A DNA stretch of 64,000 bases from Celoporthe dispersa (taxonomy: Eukaryota; Ascomycota; Sordariomycetes; Diaporthales; Cryphonectriaceae). The position numbers and the translations under genes are program-made. Shown here in pieces: positions 21,801 to 34,491 of the stretch. The stretch is taken from contig WAID01000003.1 of NCBI GenBank assembly GCA_016584495.1, forward strand, positions 5,846,501 to 5,910,500, written 5' to 3'. How positions within the stretch are numbered: the stretch's first letter is position 1; every line of letters begins with the position of its first letter. The notes beneath the pieces are model-generated. The model was not told the DNA's origin. It saw only the letters and a list, made by a program, of their open reading frames with translations, and made no database searches.

Positions 21801-24800
21801 CCTTGCTTATGAGCGCAAGCACCGCTGACAGGTCATTGTTGACACTTGGCTTGGGCGCAGGTGCTGGTGCTGGTGCCTTGGCCACAGGCCTGACAACTGT
21901 GCCGTTGGCGTTTGCGAACGAATGAACAGGTGCAGTCTGCTGCTGTTGACGGACATAATCATGACTGACAGGAGCAACTCGTGGCACTGCCATCTTCATG
22001 GGGACCTGTGTTGAAGGGACTGTCGGCATCTTTGCGATTGGCTTCGCTACAGGAGGTTTGGCGACGACCTCTGGTGCCTTGGGCCGAGCCACGGCGTCTC
22101 GTACTGGAGCAGCAGCAGCATGATGAGGCGGAGGGCCAGCCGCTGACAGGCCAAGCATTCTCTGCAGGAGCGCCTTCTTGATCCGCTTGAACCGAAGGCC
22201 CTCGCCGAGGGCGACGACGCCCTCGTCGTTATAGACAGTCACGTCGCAGACCAAGTTATCACCGCCGTTGACGGCCTCTGCACGCACGTGGCAGAGATAC
22301 TGCTTGCCGCCGGTGAAAGCCTTGCTGAGGCGCATGGTGTCGCAGCCGGTGGACATGCAGATCATGTCGTCGGGGTTCGAGACGTCTGAGTTGAGAACAA
22401 AGCCAGCAGTCTGGGCAATGTTGTCCAGCCAGCAGGGGTCAAAGGTGAAACTCGAGTCCTCTGGCGTCTGGCGCAGGTCCAGGCGGACAGCCGCCTCTCG
22501 GAAGGACTTGTCGATGAAGATCTCCGAGATGGACTGGTACTCGCTCGAGTACTCGGTGATTGGAAAGAAGATCTTGTACACCATGTCCTTGAGCAGGTGA
22601 TGGACGACGACAGACTTGTCAGGGAGAAAGAGGAGGACTCATCAGGCCTCGCACTCTGTCCTCGATGAGGTAGCGCCTCCTGGACCAGTCACGCGTCCAG
22701 TCTGCTGTCTCCAGGTCGATCGTGCACCGGCAGTGCTCTTTATCGGAGCTGACGGTGACCTTGGCGGTCGCCGTGCCTGGCTTGATGGTGGCGCTGATCT
22801 TGACAAGCTGCGGTGCTGTAGACTCCAGGTTGAGAAACATGGGCGACGAGATGACAAGGTCGTGCAGGTCCATGGTGAGCACCGGCTTTCCAGGCTGCAG
22901 CTTCTCATAGAGATACTGAGCCGCTCCCAGAGCCATCTCCTTGTACAAGCTGCTGGGAGCAAGGGCAATTCCGATGACTCTGTGACCGTCAATAAGCTTG
23001 TGCAGCTTGGGATCTTGAAGGTTGGTCGAGAGCTCGACCGTGGCCCCTCCCTGGTCGGAGATGTCTTCCACTAGGACTCGGTGCAGGCAAGTGCTGATGG
23101 GGGTATTTCTACCTCCTCCCGGCGCTCCTCAAAGCCTGGCAGCGCAGGAGGGGGCAGGTGCGCGTTCGCCGCCGCCAGGGTCGCCACCTGTTCCTTGAGC
23201 TGGACAATCTCCTCTTGGAGGGCTGCCACGCCTCCTTTGTACTGGATCCAGAAGTCCTTCAGGTTGAAGTGGTACGACGGTAAGTCCACTGCTGCCAGGC
23301 CCGACTTGTACTGCCTGTGATACTCCGCCCAGTCGACAGAGATGCCGCTGTTGTAAGCCTCAGACACAACCTTGGACAGCGTCTTCCAGTTGCTATCGGC
23401 CGACTTGAGGCAGGGTAGCAGCCTGCAGGGCGTGGCAAGAGTGGCCTGCGTCATGGAAAGGCACATGGCGCCTGGGCCTGTCTCGACGAACAGCGTCTTG
23501 TCCGTGACGAAACCAGCAGCCTGCATGGCCTTGATGGCTGCCTCGAACTGGACTGGCTTGCGTGTCTGGTCTGCCATGTATGAGGCCGAGAAGGTGCCCT
23601 CGCTGTCCACCATCCTGCCCAGCAGGGTCGAGGCGACGGGTACGACAGGCCTGGAGAAGATCGCGCCCGCAGCGACCTGGCGGTATTCCTCGAGGATAGT
23701 GTCGAGCTGCGCCGAGTGGAACGAGTACGGGACCGAGACGTACGAAGACTTGGCCAGCTGGTTCTCTTGCAGAATCGCCTGGATCTTCTCGAGATTCTTC
23801 ATGCGGCCGTTTACGACAATCGAGTTGGGCCCGTTGAAGCACGCAATCTCGAAGGCGCCAGCGCCCCGGCCCTCGATCATGCTCCTGAAGCGGTCTGCCG
23901 AGGCCTGGACCACCAGCATACCGTGGGTGCCTCTGGTGCACAGCTCCTCCACCAGCTGCGCGCGCCTACCGACTAGGAGGAGCGTATCTGCCACCGTCAG
24001 GACTCCCGCAGTGCACAGCGCTGCGTACTCGCCCAGGCTGTGGCCGACGACGGCGCTGGGGACGAGACCCCACGACTTGAGGAGGCGTGCGAGGGCAATC
24101 TCGATGGCGACGATGGCCAGGTGCGCCTCGACGGGGCCAAGGTTGCTCACGTTCTTGACCTGGTCGTCCAGGACACGGTCGATAAAGGACGGCAGATCCA
24201 TGGATCTGCACATGTCGTCGAACTCGGTGAGGCTCTGCTGGAAAGGTGCACAGGTGTAGTACAGCGTCTTGGCCAGGCCGCAGAAGTTGAAGCCCTGGCC
24301 TGGGAAGACGAAGACGACAGAGGCCTGCGTCTTGCTGCTGCCTCTGCCAGCTGGCTCCGGCGTTGTCGAGGCCAGCTGGGAGGTAAGCGCTTGTCTTAGC
24401 TCCTTGACGCTCGAGACACAGAACGACGAACGGAGGGCATGGTGTGGCCTTCGCGCCGTCGAGGTGTAGGCAATATTCTTCAGCGGAACGCTTGGATGTG
24501 CGGCGAGAAAGTCAAGCAGCCTTTGCTTGTTTCCTCGGAGCGAAGACTGTCCCTTTGCTGACACGGCTACAACGTGATAGGATCGTGGGTCTTCACTGCT
24601 CCGGCTGGACTTGGGAGGTTCCTCAACAACCAGGCAAGTGTTTCCGCCCTGTCATGATGCATCAATCGTCAGCAAACCACGAATCCGGTAAGTAGGTCAA
24701 CGATGACTGGAAAAGGCCCAGGTACAACCACAACCACATACCGTAGCACCAAAACTGCTGATAAGAACTCGACGCGGCTCTTCTGTGGACAGGAAAGGTT

Positions 24801-27400
24801 CTACGCGGCGAGCAATGCGGATGTTCGCCCTGTCAAGTGGCGGCAGCTTTGGGTTGAGGCGTGTCTTGATGCCTGCATGTGGAGGGATGGCATTCTCGCG
24901 GAACATCATGAGTGATTTGATGAGCCCCGTAACACCAGCAGCCTGCAGTGATCAGGTAAGGTCAGCATCCGGCTTTGGAGGGTAGCGAGATGGGAAAGGA
25001 GAAGGACACCTACACCCTCTCCATGTCCTACGTTGGCCTTGACACCTCCCACATAAAGAGGATTATCAGCCTGTCTACCAGACCCAAACGTAGAGACAAC
25101 CGAGGTCATCTCAGTGACATCTCCTGCCTGGGTCCCCGTCCCGTGCATCTCGACATAGCCGACCTGGTTGGGGCTGAGACCAGCCTTGCGCAGGACCTCC
25201 CTGTACAGGTTGACCTGTGTGGGAGCATGAGGCTGGGTGATAGACGGCGCATTTGCCGAGTGGTTGGTAGCAATGCCCCGGATGACGCCCTGGATCTGAT
25301 CGCCTTCGGCGATGGCGTCGGCCAGGCGCTTCAGCACGACGACACCCACACCCTCACCGCGACAGTAGCCGTCGGCGGTCTCGTCAAAGGTCTTGCACCC
25401 GCCCGTGGGGGACACGAACCCGCCGCGGCTGAGTCCAGCCCACAGGTTGGGGCCCGTCATGATGCTGCCGCCACCGGCGACGGCCATATCACACTTACCA
25501 CTGACCAGGGAGGCACAGGCCAGCTCCATGGCCGCGCCGCTGGAGGAGCAGGCCGTGTCGACGACGTAGGAAGGGCCCTCAAACTTGAAGAAGTAGTTGA
25601 GCCTGCCCGAGGCGAACGAGCGCAGGCCGCCCGTGACAAAGTACATGTCGACGTCCTGGCTGATGTTGTACTCTCGCCAGTCGTCCGTCGCGAGACCCAT
25701 GAAGGTGCCGATGCGGCTCCTGTCGGGCTTGACATCGTAGCGGTACCCGGCCATCTCCAGGGCCTCGTACGTGGTCATGAGGAGCACGCGCTGCACGGGA
25801 TCAGTCTGCATGCTCTCGCGCGGGGACATGTTGAACATGAGATTGTCAAAGGCGCCAGGCTGGTCAAGGAAACAGCCATAGGCAGAGTGGGCTGTGTTTG
25901 GTCTCTGGCCCGTGGGATCGACGTGGAGGTCGGCATCCCAGCGAGTCTTGGGTACCTGTTCACTCACGCAGATTCCTGTCAGCGGCTCTGTAATCATCCA
26001 TTTTCACTAGGAGGTGCCGTCATGATGACGATGATAAGGCACAAACCACTTGCCTTCTCGTGCAGGTCTTTGTTCTGAACAAGAGTATCCCAGAACTCAT
26101 ACAGAGTCTTGCTGCCAGGGAATCTCCCAGACATGCCGACGATGGCGATGGCCTCGGACGCATCCGTGGTCTGGGCCACCTCGGGCGTCTGGATCGTGGC
26201 GGCATCGTCCAGGCCAGCCGCCTTCAGGGACTGACGCAGGAAGTTTTCGGCATTAGACGGACCAAAGACGGAGACGGTGAGGCCTGAGGAGGCCCGCTGT
26301 AGCCCGTGCAGGGCCCCGTCGACAGCCTTGACCGGGAACAGCTCCTGCTGGAAGATGTGGTTTAGGGCATCTTGGATTAGGCCATACAGGGTGGTGCCGG
26401 TATACGGCGAGCCTGAGCTAGGGTCGATGAGTGTCGTCCCGACCGGGACGGAGGCAGAGAGGAAGGGCGACGAGCCGACGATGGACTCTGCGCTGGGTGT
26501 GGGGAGGTGAGGGGCATGGAAGGCCGCAAAGATGGGCAGCCGAGAACACCGCAGGCCTGACGCGGTGCAGGTTGAGACAAAGTCACTCAGAACGGACGGA
26601 GGCCCGCTGACGGTGACGTTGGAGGGAGTCTCGGAGCTGATGTAGACGTGCTTGTGCACGGGGACAGACTGTGTCCTGTGGAAACGGTCAACAGCGGTCC
26701 GCAGCTCTGCTGGGCTCAAGCTCCCACCGCTGACGGCGACAGACCAGCTGTCCGAGGAGCTGGAGGACGTCGTGGTCGCCGCCTCGACAAGCGAGGACCG
26801 ATTACGAACTTGGAGGCCAAGCCGGAACGAGACGAGTGCGATGTGGCTGGCAATTGAGGTTAGATCTGACAGGTTGGTGGCTACGGCCGCGACGGCTGCA
26901 GGCAAAAGGCCCGTACAGAAGCCGACAATGCGACGCTGGGATGCTGCCGAATGGCTGGTGGCTGTGGTGGTGGTGGTGGGAGGAGTAAGACCCTGAGAGG
27001 CTGCTGGGCGACCTAGCAGTGTGGGGTCTTGTTCCACGCGGCTGTGTTGTGTTGGAGTAAGTAACTAGTCTCGATATAGGAAGATACTATGTAATACAAG
27101 CCAGAGGACTCACCGTATATAATCGCCCAATTGGGCCAGGCACAAGAGAAGGGTCGAAAGGACAACCCGGTTGCCAGCCTCGCCGTGGTATTCGACCAGG
27201 TCCAAGGCTGAGTGGAAGACGGGCAGTGACTGCCTCTCGTCCTCTGGCAGGCTGGAGATCTCCAGCCGCAGGGCATTGACCGTCTCGGTGAAGAAGCGCT
27301 GAAGAGCCGGCGAGGTCTGGGACTGCCGGAGTAGGCTCTGCAGGAAGTGACCAGCTTCCACCGTCTGGTCGCCAAAGAACATGACGCTGTTGAATGCCAT
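18840..27400 (-). CDS. non-reducing polyketide synthase, SAT-KS-MAT-PT-ACP-ACP-TE-CMeT
   Basis: Core enzyme, about 2,686 residues in seven exons: 27400-27114, 27041-26054, 25955-25014, 24942-24742, 24648-21162, 21069-20187, 20111-18840. SAT 1-390 (GFCTGLLP, Cys present). KS 390-815 (VDTACSSSG, MHGTGTQAGD, VGHGEG). MAT 900-1240 (GHSLGEYA). PT 1335-1640 (DGHRVIG His; FDPCWLDNIAQ Asp). ACP1 (GVDSLL, Ser about 1776) and ACP2 (GIDSLM, about 1922). TE 1985-2260 (GGYSIGG; DGDHFSIM). C-MeT 2290-2686 (IEVGAGLGGTAKYIL). The SAT, two ACPs and TE recall orsellinate-type synthases; the CMeT at the very C-terminus is unusual. Intron 2 has a GC donor (GCAAGT). Five one-base shifts interrupt exons 5 and 7: near 23099-23103, 22622-22624, 21432-21437, 19174-19178 and 19071-19074. 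All active-site residues survive. The exon 5/6 junction is the least certain. Chain length cannot be read from sequence. Confidence 0.93.
25956..26053 (-). other. GC-AG intron in the KS domain
   Basis: The donor reads AAG|GCAAGT instead of GT, and the acceptor is AACAG. Splicing there joins KDLHEK to VPKTRWDAD, the normal KS text, in frame (98 nt). Confidence 0.7.
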
Positions 27401-30082
27401 GGTTGCTGGTGTTGAAGTAGAAGCAGCGTGGACGCTCCAAAGGATGCTACAGTGATACAGATGGGAACAAGGCAGGTAGGTGTTGAAACAATGAGGGAGG
27501 AAGGTCAGTCGGGAACCAAAGCGGCCTGGACATAGGACAGCATCATCCAGCTCCTCGACATCTTGTCGCACGCCGGTGGACTTGGCACCTCATTTAAAGA
27601 AAATCAGAGGCTCCCCAGAGACTCTCAACCCATCTCCCCAGCTAGTCCATGGATTCGTTCTCCTTCCTCGAGGCACTGTAATAAGGTGTATCTCTCCTCC
27701 GTTTTCCCCGACCTCTTTAGCAACATCCTAAGCCAGGGCGAGCCAAGCCACCACCCAGTACGTATCGAAACAAACCAGGGCTGCAATCCATCTCCTCACT
27801 AGGGCTACTGAAATCTGACAAGCACTAAGCTCCTTTACAGAGAGACCCATGGATGCTGTTGATAACTGGGTCAACGATTACGACAGAGAGCTTCGATGAT
27901 GTAGGCTGTTGGGCAACCGGCTCAAAAGTAAAAAAGAAGAAAAAAGACAACAGTTTCCGACGCGCGCTAATTGCCACGCCCACGTCCTCTGCTGATTACA
28001 GGAATCGGTCCAATCAGTCTTCGTGAATACGCACACCGGTCAAGTCTGAAGGTTCATATGGCTTAGACATAAGTCAGCGCGCACGCACGATGTACTTAGT
28101 TTCAGGCATGCCCTCCCCCCTCCTCCCCCTTGCCAGCACCCACCCCACTACTCAGGTAAGATACATAACGTACGTATTTACTTCATGAATTAATTACCAA
28201 AAGTCGCTCCAAGCTATTCCTATATGGGATTGATAGTTGGTTAGTAAGTCCTGCAGCTTTTACCTAATAAATTCACTGAGGGAATTCAGAAGAAAGAAAA
28301 AATGAGAGAAAGGAATATTATAAGGTTACTTTTCATTCATTTCCCATCTAAACACGTTCAACAATGTAACTTCAAAGTGGAACAAACATTAATAAACAAA
28401 TTATCAACAAAATAAATCAAATCCTGGTGATAAGTTATATTATATTGGGATCTTAGAAAAGTGTGTAAAAATGTTGTCTTTTGTACCTAGTACAATAATT
28501 AGATGTTGGTTGTGTGGGGCGGGCGCGGAGGATGCGAGGAGACTAGGTCTGTGGATATCGCTACCTGGCACGAGATACGATGAAGCATTTAGTCCCTGCA
28601 CTTCCAAAGGGCTGAAAACGTGCAGATCGTTCTATCTAGAAGAATCTTGATATGTTTAGCTGCATAGATATATCGATAGGTGCCAACAGGTCAAATGTGA
28701 TGTGGATACCTTAATCCTACGTGGATCCCTTTCGACCCTTCAGAACTCCTTCTAATCCTTCTCGATTCCTGCACCAAAGACCGAAGGATTCAGCTCTCCT
28801 AGCACGCCTCAGTGTCCACCCTCGCCTGCTCAAATGTCTCCATGCATCGCTTCTAGTTATAGCTGCATCTTGGCATGTGGGTCGCCAAGGGACGCCGAGC
28901 TCGTGTATCCGCATGAAACCCTTCCTTTTTGTGAGATGATGAGGGCGGTTTCGAGATCTTCTTTGCCTCCTCCTCCTCCCCTCCCCCCCACCACCTCTCT
29001 TCCCGGTCTAGGGAATGTCTTGGCAGCGAACCCTCTGATATCATAACTGTCAGCGCGCGTGCCTTTGGATGGATGGAATCAGCTGCGGCTCGTCAGCCCT
29101 TGGAAAACCTATGCCTCATCCATTACCGGCTCCGGAAGCTGATTCCCTGAGCGATTCCGCCTCAGCCGGCTGCAGCCTGTCGGTGGCAGTAAAGAGCTCA
29201 CTCATCATGCAGTAGCTGAAGGTGCAGGAGAGCTTAGCAAGCTTGTTCTCGGGGTGATGGCGTAATGCACGCCCTAGTTTACTAATCTAAGTCTGGAACA
29301 TGTAAATCAGTAGTTAATGACGACACAGAGCTGCAGTTATACTGTCACAGTGAGATACGTACCGGTACCAAATCTACTGTGAACCATTCACAAGTCCTGC
29401 ATATTGCACAACTGAAAAACTTTACCATCTCATCCTTCCATCCACGCTAGTCCAGCCATGTACATAGTTCGTGCGCGCCCTGCCTGAATAGGTATTGTAT
29501 TGCTGAGCTCATTACCAGCTTAGGCAATCGGATCTGCAGGCCACGCATGTGGGAAGTCTCGGCGCCGGTTATCTTACTACGGCTGCTACTCTGCAAGTCA
29601 GCTTACGGAACACGGCCACATCGGGCGCATAGTAATAGTCCTGCGGATTGATAAGAATGTGGGGTTTTACTGCTGACATGTTCCAGAGTAAAGATACTTT
29701 TGGATATAGGTTGCGTAGGTGTAGCGGGAGAGAGTTGGAGACTTTTCACCATAAGTTGTTGGGCCAGCGTTCTTGCGGGCATGTACAAGTAATTGTGCTT
29801 ATCAAGGCAACACCATTGGTTGTGGCTTATGCATGAGGTGAAGAAGGCTAAAGCCTTATTCATTCATACTAGGCCGTAACTACTTTAGGTAATAGTCTAC
29901 AATCGAGATAGTTTTGCAAGAGAATATGGAAAGAAACGCGCTGTGGTAGTAGTAATCAATCATTAAATTAGTAATTGCTACAAAATGTGGAGGTTCATGA
30001 TTATCTGATACAAAATTGACAGCTTTATATGATGGACGGTAAATGACCTATGATCAGCCTGGCTCTTACAAATCCTCATTTC
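27401..30082. other. PKS upstream region with AT-rich island
   Basis: 2.7 kb between the PKS start and the FAD monooxygenase stop. It holds the PKS promoter, with a CCAATCA box at about 28010. A conspicuously AT-rich stretch spans about 28140-28520 and another lies near 29870-30060, unlike the GC-rich surroundings. Short ORFs (28717-29046, 29603-29863) are not convincing. Confidence 0.5.
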
Positions 30083-31625
30083 TCAGTTGGAGGTGTGTTG
30101 CTTAAAGACATCATCAAAGACCTCCTGTGCGTGCTTCTCTGCGTCAAACTCGTAGATCCAGTCTTCTCTGGGGAACGCAATGCTCCCGGGGTTCTCCTTG
30201 ACCTTGTCCCAATCAACCTTGTGCCATATGTCCTTGTTTGTCTCACCCATCTTCTGAAGTTTCTTGACACGTTCATATCTGTTGCGTTGAAGCCATTCAT
30301 TAGTTATCAATCAATGATCCTTTCGCCTTTGTAGAAAATGGGATTACCGATACGTACCGTATGTCTTGATAAGTCCTGAGCGCGGCTTGGATGTTTTCCT
30401 TTTCCTGCTTGTTTCAAGCAGAACGCAAGAGTCACGGCGTCCTCCATCGCCTGAGCTGCACCCTGGGCACTTGTGGGCAGGAAGGGGTGTGCAGAGTCAC
30501 CCAAAAGGGCAGTTCGGCCTTGTCTGCTGACCCAGGTTGCCAGCGGCGGCCAGTTAGCCAGCTTCCAGTCGTTCAGATGGCCCGCGGGCGTCTTCTCGAC
30601 AATGGCCTTCAGCAATGGATCCCAGCCCTCCAAGACCTTGTACACGTCTTCCAAGTTTCCTGCAGACGACCACGACTGTTGATCTTGGATTTCATAATCA
30701 TCCTTGTGGGTGAGGAACCAGCAGCACTCCTTTCCGCCCTTGATGGTGCAGAATAGGAAGTGCACGTCGGGACCAAACCAACCATTGAAGGTGTCCTCTT
30801 TGCAGAACTCTTCGGTTCGCGGGTCAGTGGCCAGGTCAGTAGTCGGGAACCTAGAGAGAGAGAAGAAAAAAGAAAAAAGGGTGAGAAGATGCTCTTTTCT
30901 ATCATCGGGATCGATATCGATATTGCATTTTGGGCTCACCATGCTCGCCAGATGGCATAACCGCTGCTGACCGGCTTGTCTGCTAAGCCGAGAACCTTAT
31001 CTCTGGCTTTGGAGCGGACACCATCAGCTCCTATCACCACGTCGGCAAAAACCTAGAGAAGATAGAATTTAGTTTGGTACATGTATCATGGCCTAGGAGA
31101 AAAGAAAGTTCGTACCTTTTCGCCGGTCTTGAGTACAATGCCGGCTTGTTCACCATCCTCCACATACTCAGTTATGTTCTGACCTAGGTGTATGGGGATT
31201 CCGAGCTGATCTCTGGCATATCTGAAGATGACTGCGTGCAGCTCTCCACGGTGGCCACCGATGGGCGGTAACTTAGGCTGTGCAGGTGCATCCTTGTCTG
31301 CGGGCGCCTTCTCCTTGCCCATGGGGGAATGCTTCTGAATAAAGACAATCTCGCCAGTATCGTACTTGTGGATACGGAAGCCATAGTCTCGAACATTGAT
31401 GCTCAGCCTAGCAAGCTGCCTCACCACTTGGCCGTTGTCCCAGCGGTAGATGATACGGCCGGCGTTGGCTCCAAGCGTGATCATATCACCCAGGATCTTG
31501 TGCTCCGGGAACGACTCATAGATCTCTACTTTGTGGCCCTGACGGTGGCACTCGATGGCAGCAGACAGACCGCCAAAGCCTGCACCAACGACGATGACTT
31601 TGATCCCAGTTTCGGATGCCGCCAT
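30083..31625 (-). CDS. FAD-dependent monooxygenase, salicylate-hydroxylase-like
   Basis: A group A flavoprotein hydroxylase of 436 residues that should hydroxylate a phenolic acid with NAD(P)H and oxygen, possibly with decarboxylation. Exons are 31625-31116, 31052-30940, 30850-30358 and 30278-30083. Motifs: VIVVGAGFGGLSAAIE (GxGxxG), GADGVRSKAR (DG motif), GDSAHPFLPTSAQGAAQAME (GD motif), and a C-tail ending in PREDWIYEFDAEKHAQ. The closest relatives I recall are fungal salicylate-hydroxylase-like enzymes, including those acting on orsellinate-type acids (OpS4 of oosporein). One extra base within 30394-30403 breaks exon 3; removing it joins KQAGK to NIQAALRTYQ and gives a whole-codon total. 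An upstream in-frame Met exists, but the start chosen directly precedes the FAD motif. Promoter region shared with the divergent O-methyltransferase. Confidence 0.9.
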
Positions 31626-33022
31626 TTTCTCGTGTGTGAATTGATGATTTTCTTGGATAATGAGAGGGAATAGTATCAAGAGATTTCTGGCTTAGAGCTT
31701 CAGGGCGCAGTGAGTTGCAGTGAAAGATCGCGTAGCCTGAAGAATTCCAAAATATGTAAGGAGAGCTCAGCTGAGGGCTCGGTGACCCGAGCGGCCCGAT
31801 GGGCGACCGACAATCCGGACTCGGGGTGGGCGGACTCGAGTAACCGGCGGTCCTTGTTCCAATAGATACCTGCTGTAGGAATAAAAATACAATGACGATG
31901 TATAGCCCAACACCGGAGGAGCTGACCAGGCACGTAATGTGGGGGGGTGTGGTTAAAAATCCCAGAGTAAGAGAAGCACCGGGGTCCTGGTCAATCCCAC
32001 AACTTTGAAGTATAGCGCAGCTAGTTCCACTGCTGAACTTGGGATCGGGTCAGATAAAAGGTGTACTTCTGATACTTTAAATATATGAATTATTGATTAA
32101 ATACTTTGTATTAAATACTTTAGTGTCGTATACAATAGTCAATACACTTTGTAGTCAATTATTTATTAGACATCTGAATAGACAAATAGTAACAATGCGT
32201 TAACTCCTGACATGGAATGGATATCAAGGAAGCTGTGCCGTAGTGAATAGACTCAGCTGTAGAACGGTCAACATCCGAGGTCTGTCCACATACGGTAGAA
32301 TGATCGAAACCCCTATGAGAACTTCTAAGTGTACTTACCCAAAAAGGCTCTGGCCACAAAAAAGAAAAAAGAAAAAATAAACACAATGTACCTTTTCACC
32401 ACGGCATTATCACACATGACACATCATATGTGACATTCACATCTGACAGGGTGTCGTCTTACAAATTCTCCTAGCGTATTCCTCAATTACAGTGAGTGGG
32501 TTTCTCACACAAAACAAAGGTACAATGCTGCAACCAACCAGATCTTATCGTCAGCCATGTCTGCTCCATCGAGCTGGCACCACGGCGGGCTAGCACAGCT
32601 AATTCTCCCACCCAAGTGAGTCATCCCTCTTTCGTCGCCACTGTATCTTGTACTTATGGTTTTCTTGACTGAACAAGCCCAGATGAATACGCGCCCTCCA
32701 GGATCTGCTAGTGCGTCCTTCAGGATTCGCTAGTTCCTTGTACGAGCCGCAGTTGCATCTATGAAACCAGCCCCGCGAGGTCTTGTAGGTGCACTTCCTA
32801 GTGCTGAGTCGAGACGTGGACGGACATCGCGGGGTCTCCAGGTTCCGACCTAGCCATCATCGCCACGTATTTTCTTTCGTATTAAGATAAGCTGCATCAA
32901 TTGGAAGCTCCAAGCTCTGGAAGCTCTCCGGAAGCTCCATCTAGCACTGATACTAGCTCCGGCCGCCCATCTTCGCACCTGAACTTGTCGTACACTGCTG
33001 TCTTCCTGTCGTCTGTGAAATC
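31626..33022. other. divergent promoter region (FAD monooxygenase / O-MT)
   Basis: 1.4 kb between two divergent cluster genes, so a likely shared control region. An AT-rich patch spans about 32070-32165. No gene seen. Confidence 0.5.
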
Positions 33023-34491
33023 ATGCCTGACACAACCGTCTCCCTCCTCTCCGAGTCCATCTTTAGGAACATCAAAGTTGTTGACTCGTACCTTAAGGCC
33101 AACAATCTTCCCGGCCCGAGCTTCGACGTTGACGGCCCAACCTTCCTAGACATCGGCTCTGATGGGGAGCATGTGGAGGAAGCCCGTGTAAAGGCCCTGG
33201 AGGCAGCTGTGGAGCTTGTCGACCTGCTGCAGGGACCGCTGGCGACCCTGCGCCCTCTGGTATGTATTCATCACCGCCTAGCTTCGAGAGAAAGACAGCT
33301 GGCAGCGTCTCCCTAACAAGGCTTCATCATTACAGACCAATGGTGCCAGTCTCCAGGCTATCTCCAGGTGGAACGTCGCGAGCAAAGTACCCCTCGACGG
33401 TGAGGTGTCCTTCACCGACCTGGCCAAGGAGTGCGGCGTGAACGCGATCGACCTGCGCCGCGTGCTCCGCTACGCCATGTGCTACCACCGGCTTTTTCTG
33501 CGAGCCGCGCGAGGGCTACGTGGCACACACGCTGGCATCGCGCAAGCTGGCCGAGGAGCCTCTCCTGGGCGACGGGCTCTGGCTGCTGGGCGACCTGACG
33601 TACGCGGCGATGCCCAAGACGGTCGACGCGCTCGAGAAGTGGCAGGACCAGGAGCCGTCGCACACGGCCATCGCGCTCGTCTCGGGCAAGGAGGTGAGCA
33701 CGTACGAGCTGATGCAGGAGCTGCCCGGCTTCGCGCCCAAGTTCGCGCGCGCCATGACCTCGTTCGCAAAGTACAACAACCGGTCCGCCAAGCTGCCGCG
33801 CATCAACTTTGTGCCCACCAAGCCCTTCCAGACGCTGGGCAAGGCCACGGTCGTGGACATTGGCGGCTCGCGCGGCACCGACGCCATGCTGCTGGCAGAG
33901 AAGTACCCGGACCTGAACTTCATCGTGCAGGACCTGCCGCCCATGATCGCGAACGCTGAGGCCGCCGTGCCGCCGCCGCTGCAGGGCCGCATCAAGTTCA
34001 TGCCGTACAGCTTCTTCACGCCGCAGACGGTGTCGGCGGACGCATACCTGATCAAGCAGTGCTTCCACAACTGGCCCGACCACTACTGCGTGCGCATCAT
34101 CAAGAACCAGATCCCCGTCATGAAGCCTGGCACCAAGATTATCGTCATCGACAGCCTGATTCCTGCGCCCGGCACCATGTCACTGATGGCGGAGAGAATG
34201 GCCAGGTACGCGACGCTGCATCCATAGACACGCTCCCCCTCCTCTCTTACTTCGAAGTACTTGTATGCATTGACCGCTGCTGACCTTATTCTTCTCCTCT
34301 GTCTTCCCTGCAGGGCTTTCGACATGCTAATGCTGACGCAAACCAACGGGCGTGAGCGCGAGGCTGAGGACTGGAAGCAGCTTTTCAAGCAGGCCGACGA
34401 GCGGTTCAAGGTGACCAGCATGCATCCTCTTGCCTCTCCTGTCGACTTTGGACCCGCCACGGGCATCATCGAGGTCGTCTGGGAAGGCTAA
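33023..34491 (+). CDS. SAM-dependent O-methyltransferase
   Basis: A class I plant/fungal-type O-methyltransferase of 427 residues that should methylate a phenolic hydroxyl of the polyketide. Exons are 33023-33259, 33336-34205 and 34314-34491. An N-terminal winged-helix dimerisation region (CGVNAIDLRRVLRYAMCYH) is followed by the SAM site VVDIGGSRGTDAMLLAEKYP, then FIVQDLPPMI (acidic SAM contact region), IKQCFHNWPD (catalytic His in the HNWPD motif) and a C-tail MLTQTNGRERE with a final SGF-like segment. The frame is broken once in the T5 run 33493-33497 (one extra T); correction gives LFCEPREGYVAHT, the usual OMT text. It is the only tailoring gene of the cluster on the plus strand. Confidence 0.92.

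Noticed and set aside
24975..26078. 367-codon plus-strand ORF antisense to the KS domain
   Set aside because: It mirrors the GC-biased codons of the PKS and its translation has no recognisable motif. Similar shadows occur at 23372-24259 and elsewhere in the PKS.
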